Made by a program: the position numbers and the translations under genes
In this document: one piece after another, positions 17,102 through 25,260 of the stretch
Numbering within the stretch: position 1 is the stretch's first letter
Layout: every line of letters starts with the position of its first letter
The notes under the pieces: model-generated
Databases searched by the model: none
Told to the model about the DNA's origin: nothing
The model's input: the letters and a program-made list of their open reading frames with translations, nothing else
Assembly: GCF_002899675.1 (NCBI RefSeq)
Contig: NZ_PKUU01000016.1
Span: forward strand, 62,001-126,000
DNA from: Clostridium sp. chh4-2
Lineage (GTDB): Bacteria > Bacillota > Clostridia > Lachnospirales > Lachnospiraceae
Reading direction: 5' to 3'
DNA: 64,000 nt

Positions 17102-17392
17102 GTTACGCTTCTCAGCCCGCTGTAAGACATGCCCCCGGTCTTCCGGTCTCCGGAATCGAGTTTCCACTGCATTCCGGATTCGGGCATAAGAGGCTGTAAG
17201 CGTGCGGGATTTTTCTAAAAGCCTGAAGAAAAGACCGCAACTCGCTTCGCTCAGACAAGCGGCTCTTTTCTTCAGAACGAAAAATTCCGCGCGCTTACAG
17301 CCTCTAATGCCCTGCATAGTCATGCAGTGAAAACTCGATTCCGGAGACCGGAAGACCGGGGGCATGTCTTACAGCGGGCTGAGAAGCGTAAC
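17102..17392. repeat. Giant hairpin 2: 291-nt near-complete inverted repeat
   Basis: Outer arms 17102-17171 and 17323-17392 are 70 bases each and complementary at 69 positions. Inner arms 17182-17215 and 17279-17312 (34 bases) pair with two G-T pairs and one mismatch. An innermost stem (CTGAAGAAAAGACCGC at 17223-17238 with 17259-17275) closes a loop containing CTCGCTTCGCTC. It lies just after the tkt terminator and before the glucokinase promoter. Size, three-tier layout and position between co-directional genes match giant hairpin 1, although the sequences differ except for a short TCCGGAG-containing block. No coding content. Confidence 0.93.
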
Positions 17393-17473
17393 TGGGGACT
17401 GGCAGGCTGAGGAAAAGAAGATTGATTGAGGAATCAGGAACGAAAAGGACTGTGCTAGGGCAAGTGATGCTGG

Positions 17474-17502
17474 TTGAGAACTGCTGGTTTAGGATTGATA
17501 AA
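17474..17502 (+). promoter_or_regulatory. Possible promoter of glcK
   Basis: TTGAGA (17474-17479), 17 bp, then GATAAA (17497-17502), 24 bp before the glucokinase start. The match is moderate. The 80 bases between it and the giant hairpin are purine-rich and contain nothing else I recognise. Confidence 0.35.
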
Positions 17503-17526
17503 TAACAGGGAAAAGGAGTTAGGACA

Positions 17527-18471
17527 ATGGGTATGAAGTGCATCGGAGTAGATGTAGGAGGTACGAGCGTTAAAATCGGGCTTTTTACGACGGACGGGGA
17601 AGTGTTGTATAAGTGGGAAGTGAAGACTCGTAAGGAAGAGGCGGGGAAATACATACTGCCGGATGTGGGAGAGTCGATTTTAAAGGTTTTGGATGAGAGA
17701 AATATTGGATTGTCGGAGATCGTGGGCGTGGGCCTGGGAGTTCCGGGGCCGGTTATGCCGGATGGTTATGTGGAAGTGTGTGTCAATCTGGGATGGAGAG
17801 ACCGGAATCCTCAGGAGGAGCTGAGCCGTATCTTAGGGATTGAAAATGTGCGCAGCGGGAATGATGCCAATGTGGCGGCGCTGGGCGAGATGTGGCAGGG
17901 CGGCGGAAAAGGTTATAAGGACGTTATGATGGTAACACTTGGAACCGGAGTAGGCGGCGGAGTGATTATTGATGAGAAAATTATAGCAGGAACTCATGGA
18001 CTTGGCGGCGAATTGGGACATATTCACGTGAGAGATGAGGAAAAGGAGTACTGTAACTGCCATGGACAGGGATGTCTGGAGCAGGTGGCTTCTGCGACGG
18101 GAATCGCAAGGGAAGCCAGAAGGATGATGGCAGCGAAGGAAGATCCGTCTTCCATGCGTGAATTTGGCGACAGGATTACTGCCAAGGACGTTTACGACTG
18201 CGCAAAGGCGGGAGACGCTTTAGCCAATGAGGTGGTGGAAGTGGTGAGCCGTTATCTGGGGCTGGCGCTGGCCCATGTGGCAATGATCGTGGACCCTCAG
18301 GTTTTTGTAATCGGGGGAGGCGTATCGAAAGCAGGCCAGTTTTTGATTGACCGCGTGGATAAATATTATCGGCATTTTACACCGATTTCTGAGAATAAAG
18401 GGGTTATCGCGCTGGCAAAACTGGGCAATGACGCCGGTATCTACGGCGCTGCAAGACTGGTTCTCGACTGA
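17527..18471 (+). CDS. glcK: ROK family glucokinase
   Basis: ATP-dependent sugar kinase of 314 residues that phosphorylates glucose at C6. The N-terminal phosphate motif GVDVGGTSVKIGLF (residues ~7-20), the sugar-binding GNDANVAALGEMW and GTGVGGGVI, and the ROK zinc motif CNCHGQGCLEQ (~178-188) are all present. The spacing and length match Firmicute GlcK rather than transcriptional ROK repressors, which carry an extra HTH. AAAAGGAG lies 7-8 bases upstream of the ATG. It is monocistronic, followed by two hairpins. Confidence 0.93.
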   Translation: MGMKCIGVDVGGTSVKIGLFTTDGEVLYKWEVKTRKEEAGKYILPDVGESILKVLDERNIGLSEIVGVGLGVPGPVMPDGYVEVCVNLGWRDRNPQEELSRILGIENVRSGNDANVAALGEMWQGGGKGYKDVMMVTLGTGVGGGVIIDEKIIAGTHGLGGELGHIHVRDEEKEYCNCHGQGCLEQVASATGIAREARRMMAAKEDPSSMREFGDRITAKDVYDCAKAGDALANEVVEVVSRYLGLALAHVAMIVDPQVFVIGGGVSKAGQFLIDRVDKYYRHFTPISENKGVIALAKLGNDAGIYGAARLVLD

Positions 18472-18475
18472 TAGA

Positions 18476-18542
18476 CGGCGGCTTTGCCGCCGGATAAATG
18501 AGCTATAAAATGAGGAGACCCCGATTGCCAGGCAACCGGGGT
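18476..18542 (+). terminator. Two hairpins after glcK, probable terminator region
   Basis: CGGCGGC-TTT-GCCGCCG (18476-18492) is a perfect stem. ACCCCGATTGCC-A-GGCAACCGGGGT (18518-18542) pairs with one mismatch. Neither is followed by a long T run, so termination efficiency is uncertain. Confidence 0.5.
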
Positions 18543-18676
18543 AATTATGAAAAATCTATGTGCAATTTGACGATTTAATCAATCCACATAATTGATTTTC
18601 TATACAAATAGTATAAAAAATAGTTGTGAATAAAATGTGAACAAGTTGTAAATAGATTATGAAAAGTGGAGGTAGT

Positions 18677-20350
18677 ATGGCAGAGTATTGTACACACAAG
18701 ACAATCGTAATAGGACACAAAAATCCGGATACCGACTCGATCTGCTCAGCGGTATGTTATGCCAATCTGAAACGGGAAATTACAAAGGAAGAATATCAGC
18801 CGGGACGCGCCGGACATGTGAATGAAGAGACTCAGTTTGTGTTAAACTATTTTGGTGTGGATGCGCCGGAACTGATTCAGAATGTAAAGACTCAGGTAAG
18901 GGATATCGAGATTCGGGAAACCAAGGGAGTGGCCAATAACATTTCCCTGAAAAAGGCTTGGAAAACCATGCAGGAAGCCAATGTGGTAACCATTCCGGCG
19001 GTAACGGAGGACGGAATGCTGGAAGGGCTGATTACGGTCGGAGATATCGCCCAGTCTTACATGAATGTGTATGACAGCAGCATTTTATCAAAGGCGAATA
19101 CCGGGTATTCCAATATTATCGAGACATTGGAAGGCGCTATTGTTGTGGGCGATGAAAATGCATTTTACAACAAGGGAAAGGTTTTGATCGCAGCGGCCAA
19201 TCCGGACATGATGGAATATTATATTGAAAAAGACGATCTGGTGATTCTGGGAAACCGCTATGAATCCCAGCTCTGCGCCATTGAGATGGAAGCGGCCTGC
19301 ATTATCGTGTGCGAGGGCGCTGCCGTTTCCATGACCATTAAAAAGCTGGCGGCCGAGCGGGGCTGCACGGTGATCACCACCCCGTATGATACGTATACGG
19401 CAGCCCGTCTGATCAATCAGAGTATGCCGATCAGCTACTTTATGAAAACGGAGAATCTGATTACATTTGAAGATACGGATTATATTGATGATATCAAAGA
19501 AGTGATGGCAAGCAAGCGCCACCGTGATTTCCCGATTCTGGATAAAGACGGCAAATACAAAGGGATGATTTCCCGCCGTAATTTGCTGGGAGCACAGGGG
19601 AAATCCGTGATCTTAGTGGATCACAATGAAAAGAGTCAGGCTGTGGACGGAATTGAAAATGCCCGTCTGCTGGAGATCATCGATCATCACCGCTTGGGCG
19701 CGATTGAAACCATTTCACCTGTATTTTTCAGAAACCAGCCGTTAGGATGTACGGCGACCATAATCTATCAGATGTATCTGGAGAATCATGTGGAGATCGA
19801 GAGACATATCGCAGGACTGCTTTGCAGCGCTATCATCTCGGATACCCTGTTATTCCGTTCTCCGACATGTACGGAGATCGACCGCATGGCGGCTCTTAAA
19901 CTGGCGGAAATCGCAGGCGTGAATATCGAGGAATATGCTTCGGAGATGTTTGCGGCTGGAAGCAATTTGAAGGGCAAGTCGGATGAAGAGATCTTTTATC
20001 AGGATTTCAAACATTTTACGGCCGGAAAGCTTTCATTTGGCGTGGGACAGATCAGTTCTCTGAATGCGGATGAATTAAAGCAGCTCAGGGTGAGAATGCT
20101 GCCTTATCTGAAAAAGGCACATCAGGAGCATGGAGTTGACATGATGTTCTTTATGCTGACCAATATTCTGACCGAGTCCACCGTTCTTTTATGCGAGGGA
20201 CAGGGCGCTGAAAAATTGATTTCAGAAGCATTTCATGTGGAGCCGGAGGAAGAGCATGCGGAGAGCAATGACTGCGTAGTGGCTTTGCCGGGCGTGGTTT
20301 CCCGTAAAAAACAGCTGATACCCGGACTGATGATCGCGGTTCAGGCTTAG
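18677..20350 (+). CDS. Manganese-dependent inorganic pyrophosphatase with CBS and DRTGG domains
   Basis: Family II (DHH) pyrophosphatase of 557 residues that hydrolyses pyrophosphate to phosphate. The DHH metal motifs are GHKNPDTDSICSA near the N-terminus, VDHNE and IDHH in the second half; the DHHA2 domain closes the C-terminus. Between them lie two CBS segments (ITVGDIAQSY; DFPILDKDGKYKGMISR) flanking a DRTGG domain (~residues 120-250), the adenine-nucleotide-regulated version known from Clostridium and Moorella. ATG 18677 follows GTGGAGG closely (4 bases); ATG 18659 is possible but has no ribosome site. It appears to be the first gene of a loose run with hicB and the flavoprotein. Confidence 0.9.
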   Translation: MAEYCTHKTIVIGHKNPDTDSICSAVCYANLKREITKEEYQPGRAGHVNEETQFVLNYFGVDAPELIQNVKTQVRDIEIRETKGVANNISLKKAWKTMQEANVVTIPAVTEDGMLEGLITVGDIAQSYMNVYDSSILSKANTGYSNIIETLEGAIVVGDENAFYNKGKVLIAAANPDMMEYYIEKDDLVILGNRYESQLCAIEMEAACIIVCEGAAVSMTIKKLAAERGCTVITTPYDTYTAARLINQSMPISYFMKTENLITFEDTDYIDDIKEVMASKRHRDFPILDKDGKYKGMISRRNLLGAQGKSVILVDHNEKSQAVDGIENARLLEIIDHHRLGAIETISPVFFRNQPLGCTATIIYQMYLENHVEIERHIAGLLCSAIISDTLLFRSPTCTEIDRMAALKLAEIAGVNIEEYASEMFAAGSNLKGKSDEEIFYQDFKHFTAGKLSFGVGQISSLNADELKQLRVRMLPYLKKAHQEHGVDMMFFMLTNILTESTVLLCEGQGAEKLISEAFHVEPEEEHAESNDCVVALPGVVSRKKQLIPGLMIAVQA

Positions 20351-20383
20351 AAATAATAGATAGGAAGGCAGGTTGCGGATAAT

Positions 20384-20659
20384 ATGACATTTATTTACCC
20401 AGCAGTTTTTACACCTCATAAAGAGGGAAAAGGCTATCATGTGGAATTTCCGGATTTGGAATGCTGCGAAGCGGACGGCCCGGATTTGGAGGATGCGGTT
20501 GACAACGCAAAAGACGCCGCCTACAATTGGATCTGTGTGGAATTGGAAGAGGACGGCGATCTGCCTGCTCAGACACATGTGGAGGATATTAAATTAGAAG
20601 AGGGATGTTTTGTCAAACAGCTGGTGATTACGATAAAGCTTTTGCCGGATAACGATTAG
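20384..20659 (+). CDS. Orphan HicB-like antitoxin-fold protein
   Basis: Small acidic protein of 91 residues with the HicB partial RNase H-like fold: YPAVFTPHKEGKGYHVEFPDL at the N-terminus (residues ~4-24), followed by the helix DLEDAVDNAKDAAYNWI. No HicA toxin gene is adjacent on either side; the neighbours are the pyrophosphatase (33 bp before) and a flavoprotein (48 bp after). It has no obvious C-terminal DNA-binding helix-turn-helix, so it may have a stand-alone role. Orphan HicB-like genes are common in Firmicutes (family knowledge). Confidence 0.7.
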   Translation: MTFIYPAVFTPHKEGKGYHVEFPDLECCEADGPDLEDAVDNAKDAAYNWICVELEEDGDLPAQTHVEDIKLEEGCFVKQLVITIKLLPDND

Positions 20660-20707
20660 AGAAAAAGCTGAACGGTGGCATTTTGGTGTGCGGAAAGGGA
20701 GGCAGAT

Positions 20708-21286
20708 ATGGCGAAACAACATTGGAAACCGGGCAATATGCTGTATCCGGTTCCGGCAGTGATGGTGAGCTGCCAGAGAGAAGGCGAAAAGCCGAATATT
20801 ATAACGACTGCCTGGTGCGGTACGACCGGGTCCACTCCAGCCATGCTTTACGTATCCATAAGGCCGGAGCGCTATTCTTATAATATTATCAAAGAGACCG
20901 GGGAGTTTGTTGTAAACCTGGTCACAAAGGATCTTGTATTCGCAACGGATTACTGCGGAGTCAAGTCCGGGAGGGATACGGACAAATATAAAGAGATGAA
21001 GCTGACGCCTCTGCCGTCCCAATATATCAAGGCCCCGGGAATTGAAGAAAGCCCTGTAAACATTGAATGCAGGGTAACAAAGATCATTCCGCTGGGCAGC
21101 CATGATATGTTTCTGGCAGAAGTGGCGGGCGTAACGGTGGATGAAAAATATATGGATCAGAACGGCAAGTTTCATTTAAACAGCTCCGGGCTGGTGGCTT
21201 ACTCTCATGGGGAATATTTTGAACTGGGGAAAAAACTGGGGAAATTTGGATATTCGGTCCAAAAGAAGAAAAAAACCAGAAAATAA
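20708..21286 (+). CDS. Flavin reductase-like FMN-binding protein
   Basis: Flavoprotein of 192 residues in the flavin reductase-like (split beta-barrel) family, which binds FMN and passes electrons from NAD(P)H or ferredoxin partners. Recognisable segments are YPVPAVMVSCQ, TTAWCGTTGSTPAMLYVSI and GEFVVNLVTKDL. ATG 20708 is chosen since AAAGGGAGG lies 5 bases upstream; a longer frame from 20675 has no ribosome site. The physiological partner is unknown. It precedes the shikimate kinase-like gene by 26 bp and may share its transcript. Confidence 0.8.
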   Translation: MAKQHWKPGNMLYPVPAVMVSCQREGEKPNIITTAWCGTTGSTPAMLYVSIRPERYSYNIIKETGEFVVNLVTKDLVFATDYCGVKSGRDTDKYKEMKLTPLPSQYIKAPGIEESPVNIECRVTKIIPLGSHDMFLAEVAGVTVDEKYMDQNGKFHLNSSGLVAYSHGEYFELGKKLGKFGYSVQKKKKTRK

Positions 21287-21312
21287 GTAAATTACATCAG
21301 GATGAGAAAAAC

Positions 21313-21822
21313 ATGAAGAAAAATATTACATTAATCGGCATGCCGGCCTCAGGCAAGAGCACCGTGGGAGTATTGCTGGCCAAACGGCTGGGCTATTCAT
21401 TTGTGGACACGGATATTGTCATTCAGGAAAAGGAAGGGCGGCTGTTAAAGGACATTATCGAGCAGGACGGTTTAAGCGGTTTTCTGGAAGTGGAAAACAG
21501 GATCAACAGCGAGCTGGATGTGGTTCATTCGGTGATCGCTCCCGGCGGCAGCGTGATCTATGGAAAAGAAGCTATGGAACATTTAAAAGAGATCAGCACC
21601 GTGGTTTATCTGAAACTGAGCTATCATGAAGTAAAATCCCGCCTTGGGGATTTAAAAGACCGCGGAGTCGCTTTAAAGGACGGCATGTCGTTAAAGGATC
21701 TCTATGACGAGCGGGTACCGTACTATGAAAGATATGCGGATATCACAGTCGATGAGAATGGAAGAACTCCCGGCCAGACGGTAGATGAGCTGAGAGAGAT
21801 GATGGAACGGGAATTAAAATAA
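21313..21822 (+). CDS. Shikimate kinase-like P-loop kinase
   Basis: Kinase of 169 residues with the size and layout of shikimate kinase: Walker A GMPASGKST (9-17), DTD at 32-34, the lid region with Arg117, and RVPYYERYAD near 134-143. The expected shikimate-binding arginine (Arg58 in the Mycobacterium enzyme, FRxxE) is Leu58 here (FLEVE), and the usual GGG is PGGS. It may phosphorylate shikimate weakly or use another hydroxylated acid. No other aromatic amino-acid genes are near; the next gene, 20 bp downstream, is an ApgM-type phosphomutase. Confidence is high in the fold and moderate in the substrate. Confidence 0.75.
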   Translation: MKKNITLIGMPASGKSTVGVLLAKRLGYSFVDTDIVIQEKEGRLLKDIIEQDGLSGFLEVENRINSELDVVHSVIAPGGSVIYGKEAMEHLKEISTVVYLKLSYHEVKSRLGDLKDRGVALKDGMSLKDLYDERVPYYERYADITVDENGRTPGQTVDELREMMERELK

Positions 21823-21842
21823 TACATAGGGGGAATTAGGCG

Positions 21843-23045
21843 ATGAAATACATTGTTATGCTTGGCGATGGAATGGCAGATTATCCGGTAGAGAAACTGG
21901 GCGGCTGTACGCCCCTTCAGAAAGCTCAGAAGCCGAATATCGACAGACTGGCATCAAAGGGTGTGTTAGGCATGGTAAAGACAGTTCCGGACGGTTTAAA
22001 GCCCGGAAGCGATGTGGCAAACCTTTCCGCAATGGGATACAATCCGGTGGAATGTTATACCGGACGTTCTCCTCTGGAAGCGGTCAGCATCGGAATTGAA
22101 ATGTCGGATACGGATGTGGCGTTCCGCTGCAATCTGGTCACTCTTTCCGATGAAGCGGATTATGACCAGAAAACCATGGTGGACTACAGTTCAGACGAGA
22201 TATCCACAGCTGAGGCGGCAGAGCTGATTTTGGCGGTCAACGAAGCCTTTAAAAGCGCCAGCATCGAGTTTTATCCGGGCATCAGCTACAGACACTGCAT
22301 GATCTGGCACGAAGGGCCTGTAGGCCTTGATTTAACGCCCCCTCATGATATTTCCGACCGGAAGATTACAGAATATGTTCCGAAAAATGAAGTTGTTTAC
22401 GATCTGATGAAGCGCAGCCATGAAGTGCTGAAAAATCATCCGGTGAATCAGGCCCGTATAGCGAGAGGCCTTCATCCTGCCAATTCAATCTGGCTCTGGG
22501 GCGAAGGCACAAAGCCCGGAGTTTCCAATTTTGAAAAGACATACGGGGTAAAGGGTTCGGTTATCTCGGCTGTGGATCTGATTAAGGGAATTGGAATCTG
22601 CGCGGGCATGAAAGTCATCGAAGTAGAAGGCGCAACCGGAAACATCGATACCAATTTTTCCGGCAAGGGAAAAGCGGCTTTGGATACATTGCTGGAAGGA
22701 CAGGATCTTGTTTACATTCACGTGGAGGCCCCGGACGAATGCGGACACAGAGGCGAGATTGAAAATAAAGTAAAGGCCATTGAGCTGATTGATGAATTGA
22801 TCGTAGGCCCGCTGTTAAAAGGTCTTGAAGAGGCCGGAGAGGAATATTCCATTCTGGTTATGCCGGATCATCCAACTCCATTGGCCATCAAGACCCATAT
22901 CTCCGACCCGGTTCCATATCTGCTTTACCGGAGTACCGACCCGGTGGATTCCGGAATCAGCACTTATACGGAGGAAACCTGCGCAAGTACCGGACGCTAT
23001 GTGGGACACGGATATGAATTGATGAAAGAATTGCTTGAAAAATAA
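21843..23045 (+). CDS. apgM: Cofactor-independent phosphoglycerate mutase, archaeal type (ApgM family)
   Basis: Alkaline phosphatase superfamily protein of 400 residues that would interconvert 3- and 2-phosphoglycerate through a phosphoserine. Metal and catalytic motifs are visible: MLGDGMADYP at the start, the nucleophile serine in GSDVANLSAMGY (residues ~56-67), ECGHRGE and PDHPTPLAIKTH. Some family members have been proposed to act as an alternative homoserine kinase, so the reaction is not settled by sequence. GGGGG lies 9 bases upstream. It forms a pair with the shikimate kinase-like gene. A terminator hairpin follows. Confidence 0.85.
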   Translation: MKYIVMLGDGMADYPVEKLGGCTPLQKAQKPNIDRLASKGVLGMVKTVPDGLKPGSDVANLSAMGYNPVECYTGRSPLEAVSIGIEMSDTDVAFRCNLVTLSDEADYDQKTMVDYSSDEISTAEAAELILAVNEAFKSASIEFYPGISYRHCMIWHEGPVGLDLTPPHDISDRKITEYVPKNEVVYDLMKRSHEVLKNHPVNQARIARGLHPANSIWLWGEGTKPGVSNFEKTYGVKGSVISAVDLIKGIGICAGMKVIEVEGATGNIDTNFSGKGKAALDTLLEGQDLVYIHVEAPDECGHRGEIENKVKAIELIDELIVGPLLKGLEEAGEEYSILVMPDHPTPLAIKTHISDPVPYLLYRSTDPVDSGISTYTEETCASTGRYVGHGYELMKELLEK

Positions 23046-23069
23046 GGAATGATAAGAGCGGATTGACAG

Positions 23070-23116
23070 AATCCTGTGGATTTTCAGATGTTGTGATGAG
23101 AATTCACAGGATTTTT
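23070..23116 (+). terminator. Hairpin with T run between apgM and the cytidine deaminase
   Basis: AATCCTGTG (23070-23078) pairs perfectly with CACAGGATT (23105-23113) around a 26-base loop, followed by TTTTT. It probably ends the apgM transcript. Confidence 0.65.
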
Positions 23117-23136
23117 CGCTTTAAGGAGAAAATCTT

Positions 23137-23535
23137 ATGGATATATGGGATCAGATGTATCAGGAAGCTAAAAGAGTACAAAATAACAGAACCATATCGC
23201 CGTTTATTGAGGCGGGCGGAGTATCCGCTGCGGTTTTAACAAAAGAAGGAAATATCTATGTGGGTGTCTGTATTGATACTGCGTCGACGCTTGGCATGTG
23301 CGCGGAGCGCAATGCGATTGCCAGCATGATTACCCACGGGGAACACCGTATAGACAAGGTGCTGGCCATCATGCCGGACGGCAGAGCGGGAGCGCCCTGC
23401 GGAGCGTGCAGAGAGTTTATGATGCAGTTGGATAAAGACAGCGGGAATATTGAAGTGCTGTTGGATTATGATGAAAAGAAAACAGTTACTTTAAGAGAAC
23501 TGATGCCAAACTGGTGGGGGGACGACAGATTTTGA
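23137..23535 (+). CDS. Cytidine deaminase family zinc enzyme
   Basis: Zinc-dependent nucleoside deaminase of 132 residues converting cytidine or a related base/nucleoside to the uridine form. The catalytic motif is MCAERNAIA (Cys-Ala-Glu: zinc ligand and catalytic Glu) followed by PCGACREF with the other two Cys ligands. This three-cysteine layout is typical of small tetrameric Cdd and of blasticidin-S-deaminase-like proteins. TAAGGAG lies 10 bases upstream. The following acetyltransferase remnant starts within its stop codon. Confidence 0.85.
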   Translation: MDIWDQMYQEAKRVQNNRTISPFIEAGGVSAAVLTKEGNIYVGVCIDTASTLGMCAERNAIASMITHGEHRIDKVLAIMPDGRAGAPCGACREFMMQLDKDSGNIEVLLDYDEKKTVTLRELMPNWWGDDRF

Positions 23536-23924
23536 CAGAAGAAAATACGCCAACCTTAATAACAGAACGATTGATACTGAGAAGGTTTACGGATCATGAT
23601 GCGGAAGCGTTGTTTCGAATATTAAGCGACAGGGAGTTCTGGCATCGGGGCCTTATTACTGAGGCGGGTAAAGCGGTAATAGAACGGCTGAAAAGGTCGG
23701 AATTGCCGTACATAACCGCTACTCATGATATTCAGAACCCGCGCAGCGGTGCAGTGATGAAAAAGCTGGGCATGACGTATCAATATACTTATGAGGAGCA
23801 GTGGCAGCCTAAAAACATTCCGGTCAGATTCAGAATGTACCAGCAGAATCTCAAAGAACAAGGAGTACCTGTTTATAAAAAATATTGGAATAAATATGCA
23901 GTCCATTATATAGAAGAAGTTTGA
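23532..23924 (+). pseudogene. GNAT acetyltransferase with large in-frame internal deletion
   Basis: The product (~130 residues from TTG 23532, which overlaps the deaminase stop) has a normal GNAT start (LITERLILRRFTDHDAEALF) and a normal end (FWHRGLITEA, then NPRSGAVMKKLGM). The start runs into the end at about residues 34-36 (LSDREFWHRG). Intact relatives have roughly 50-60 residues between these parts, including the central strands and part of the acetyl-CoA pocket (family knowledge). The frame is kept, so a protein may be made, but it should be inactive. The ribosome site overlaps the deaminase 3' end. Confidence 0.7.
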
Positions 23925-23980
23925 CTTTGGGATATGGGTTCAATAATTTTAAAAGGTATGGCAGATGCAAGAATAATTAG

Positions 23981-24018
23981 CGGAGGGAAACAGAATCTGT
24001 TTTGTTTCCCTCCGATTT
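23981..24018. terminator. Bidirectional terminator hairpin between converging genes
   Basis: CGGAGGGAAACA and TGTTTCCCTCCG (with a short slip) form a stable stem at 23981-24014 followed by ATTTT on the plus strand. It lies between the plus-strand acetyltransferase remnant and the minus-strand MerR gene. Confidence 0.7.
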
Positions 24019-24063
24019 TACATCTGTTTAATATCCTGAATCAAATGAAGAAAAGGGAAATAT

Positions 24064-24930
24064 TTACTGTTTGTCAAGATATGCTTTGATTGCGGCTCCC
24101 ATAAATTCAGATGCCCCGATTCCGTATTTTTTATCAGTTGCTTCAATATATACAGGTGACGTCATATAGGTTTCGGCCATAAAAGACCAATAATTTTCGC
24201 CCATATCCATACCCCGGTTACATTCGTTGACATAGGCGATCAATTCACCCACTGTTTCCTGAACTTGGGAGGATGCCGGATCTCTGCTCAGATCGGCGGT
24301 TAGCTTTTTGGTGATATCATCTGTTTTATCAACGATGCCGCTTACTTCTGAAGGAGTAACGGGCGTTTGTCCGGTCAGAAAATCCTTCAGGTTCTTTTTC
24401 ATCGCTTCAGTGTAGTTTTCCAAGCTTCCAAACTGCTTTACAGCCATATCGGCGATTTCGTCCTGACGGGCCTTTAAGTCCGAGACCATCTCATCAAAGC
24501 TTTCCATGCTTCCCATCCGATCGATAATTTCATCTCCGTGCGTTCCTTTAAAATCTGTTAAAATGCGAAAATATTCGCTCATATCAAAATCTTTAAAGTC
24601 CATACATTTCTCTCCTTTTATAAGTTTATCCAACAGTTCCAACAGGCCGGTTAACCGGTCGCGTTTTAACCGGATCAGTTCCCGTTGTTTTAAAAATGCA
24701 GACGTTTTATCAAAATGCGGGTTTTCCATAATTATTTTTATTTCTTTGAGTGAAAAATCGAGTTCTTTAAAAAATAGAATCTGCTGCAGTGTTTCCAATG
24801 CGTTTTCGTCATACAGCCGGTATCCTGCATCTGTCACTTTGGTCGGCTTGAATAGACCGATTTCGTCGTAAAATTGCAGCGTCCGGACGCTGACTCCCGT
24901 TAAGGAAGAAACCTGTTTTACAGTCATCAT
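24064..24930 (-). CDS. MerR family regulator with TipAS drug-sensing domain
   Basis: Transcription activator of 288 residues. The N-terminal winged helix-turn-helix is clear (VKQVSSLTGVSVRTLQFYDE, then GYRLYDENAL), followed by the dimerisation coiled coil (~80-105) and a C-terminal TipAS-type domain (~145-288) that in TipA captures thiopeptide-like or other hydrophobic compounds. GGTGAT precedes the start on the minus strand. Its own promoter has the 19-bp spacer expected for MerR control (25020-25050). No efflux gene is adjacent, so the only visible target is its own gene. Confidence 0.88.
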   Translation of the reverse strand: MMTVKQVSSLTGVSVRTLQFYDEIGLFKPTKVTDAGYRLYDENALETLQQILFFKELDFSLKEIKIIMENPHFDKTSAFLKQRELIRLKRDRLTGLLELLDKLIKGEKCMDFKDFDMSEYFRILTDFKGTHGDEIIDRMGSMESFDEMVSDLKARQDEIADMAVKQFGSLENYTEAMKKNLKDFLTGQTPVTPSEVSGIVDKTDDITKKLTADLSRDPASSQVQETVGELIAYVNECNRGMDMGENYWSFMAETYMTSPVYIEATDKKYGIGASEFMGAAIKAYLDKQ

Positions 24931-25019
24931 ATAAAATCACCTTCTTATTTAATAGATCGCTTACCAATGTTCATCCTGCCGGCGGAGGAACTCATATAAT
25001 TGCTTTGTTTCTAATTAAT

Positions 25020-25050
25020 ACTGTACACTATCACCATACGTGAGAGTCAA
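25020..25050 (-). promoter_or_regulatory. MerR-type promoter with 19-bp spacer and dyad
   Basis: On the minus strand TTGACT (plus 25045-25050) and TACAGT (plus 25020-25025) are 19 bp apart, the overlong spacer used by MerR-class activators. The spacer holds the dyad CTCAC-GTATG-GTGATAG. It sits 90 bp upstream of the merR start, consistent with autoregulation. Confidence 0.7.
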
Positions 25051-25179
25051 TATCTTTTTGAGATTTTGATATTTTACCCATTCTTCCGGTCAGCAGTTGT
25101 CATTTGAATTTCAGATAAAATAGGATAATTTTCTGAAAAAATAGATTGAATATTCTGAATGTATGAAGAAAGTGTGAAA

Positions 25180-25206
25180 TTAGCACTCAACGCTTGACAG
25201 TGCTAA
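25180..25206 (+). promoter_or_regulatory. CIRCE operator (HrcA binding site)
   Basis: TTAGCACTC, nine bases, CAGTGCTAA matches the CIRCE consensus TTAGCACTC-N9-GAGTGCTAA at 17 of 18 positions. It overlaps the -35 box of the hsp20 promoter, so HrcA binding would block transcription until heat stress. The hrcA gene itself is not in the window. Confidence 0.92.
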
Positions 25207-25222
25207 TAATATATGTTATAGT
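25194..25222 (+). promoter_or_regulatory. Sigma-A promoter of the hsp20 pair
   Basis: A consensus TTGACA (25194-25199), exactly 17 bp, and TATAGT (25217-25222). The -35 box lies within the CIRCE loop and right arm. The start codon of the first hsp20 is about 30 bp beyond the expected transcription start. Confidence 0.85.
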
Positions 25223-25260
25223 ACAGCTATAACAAAGATAAAGAAAAGGAGCGATGACTT

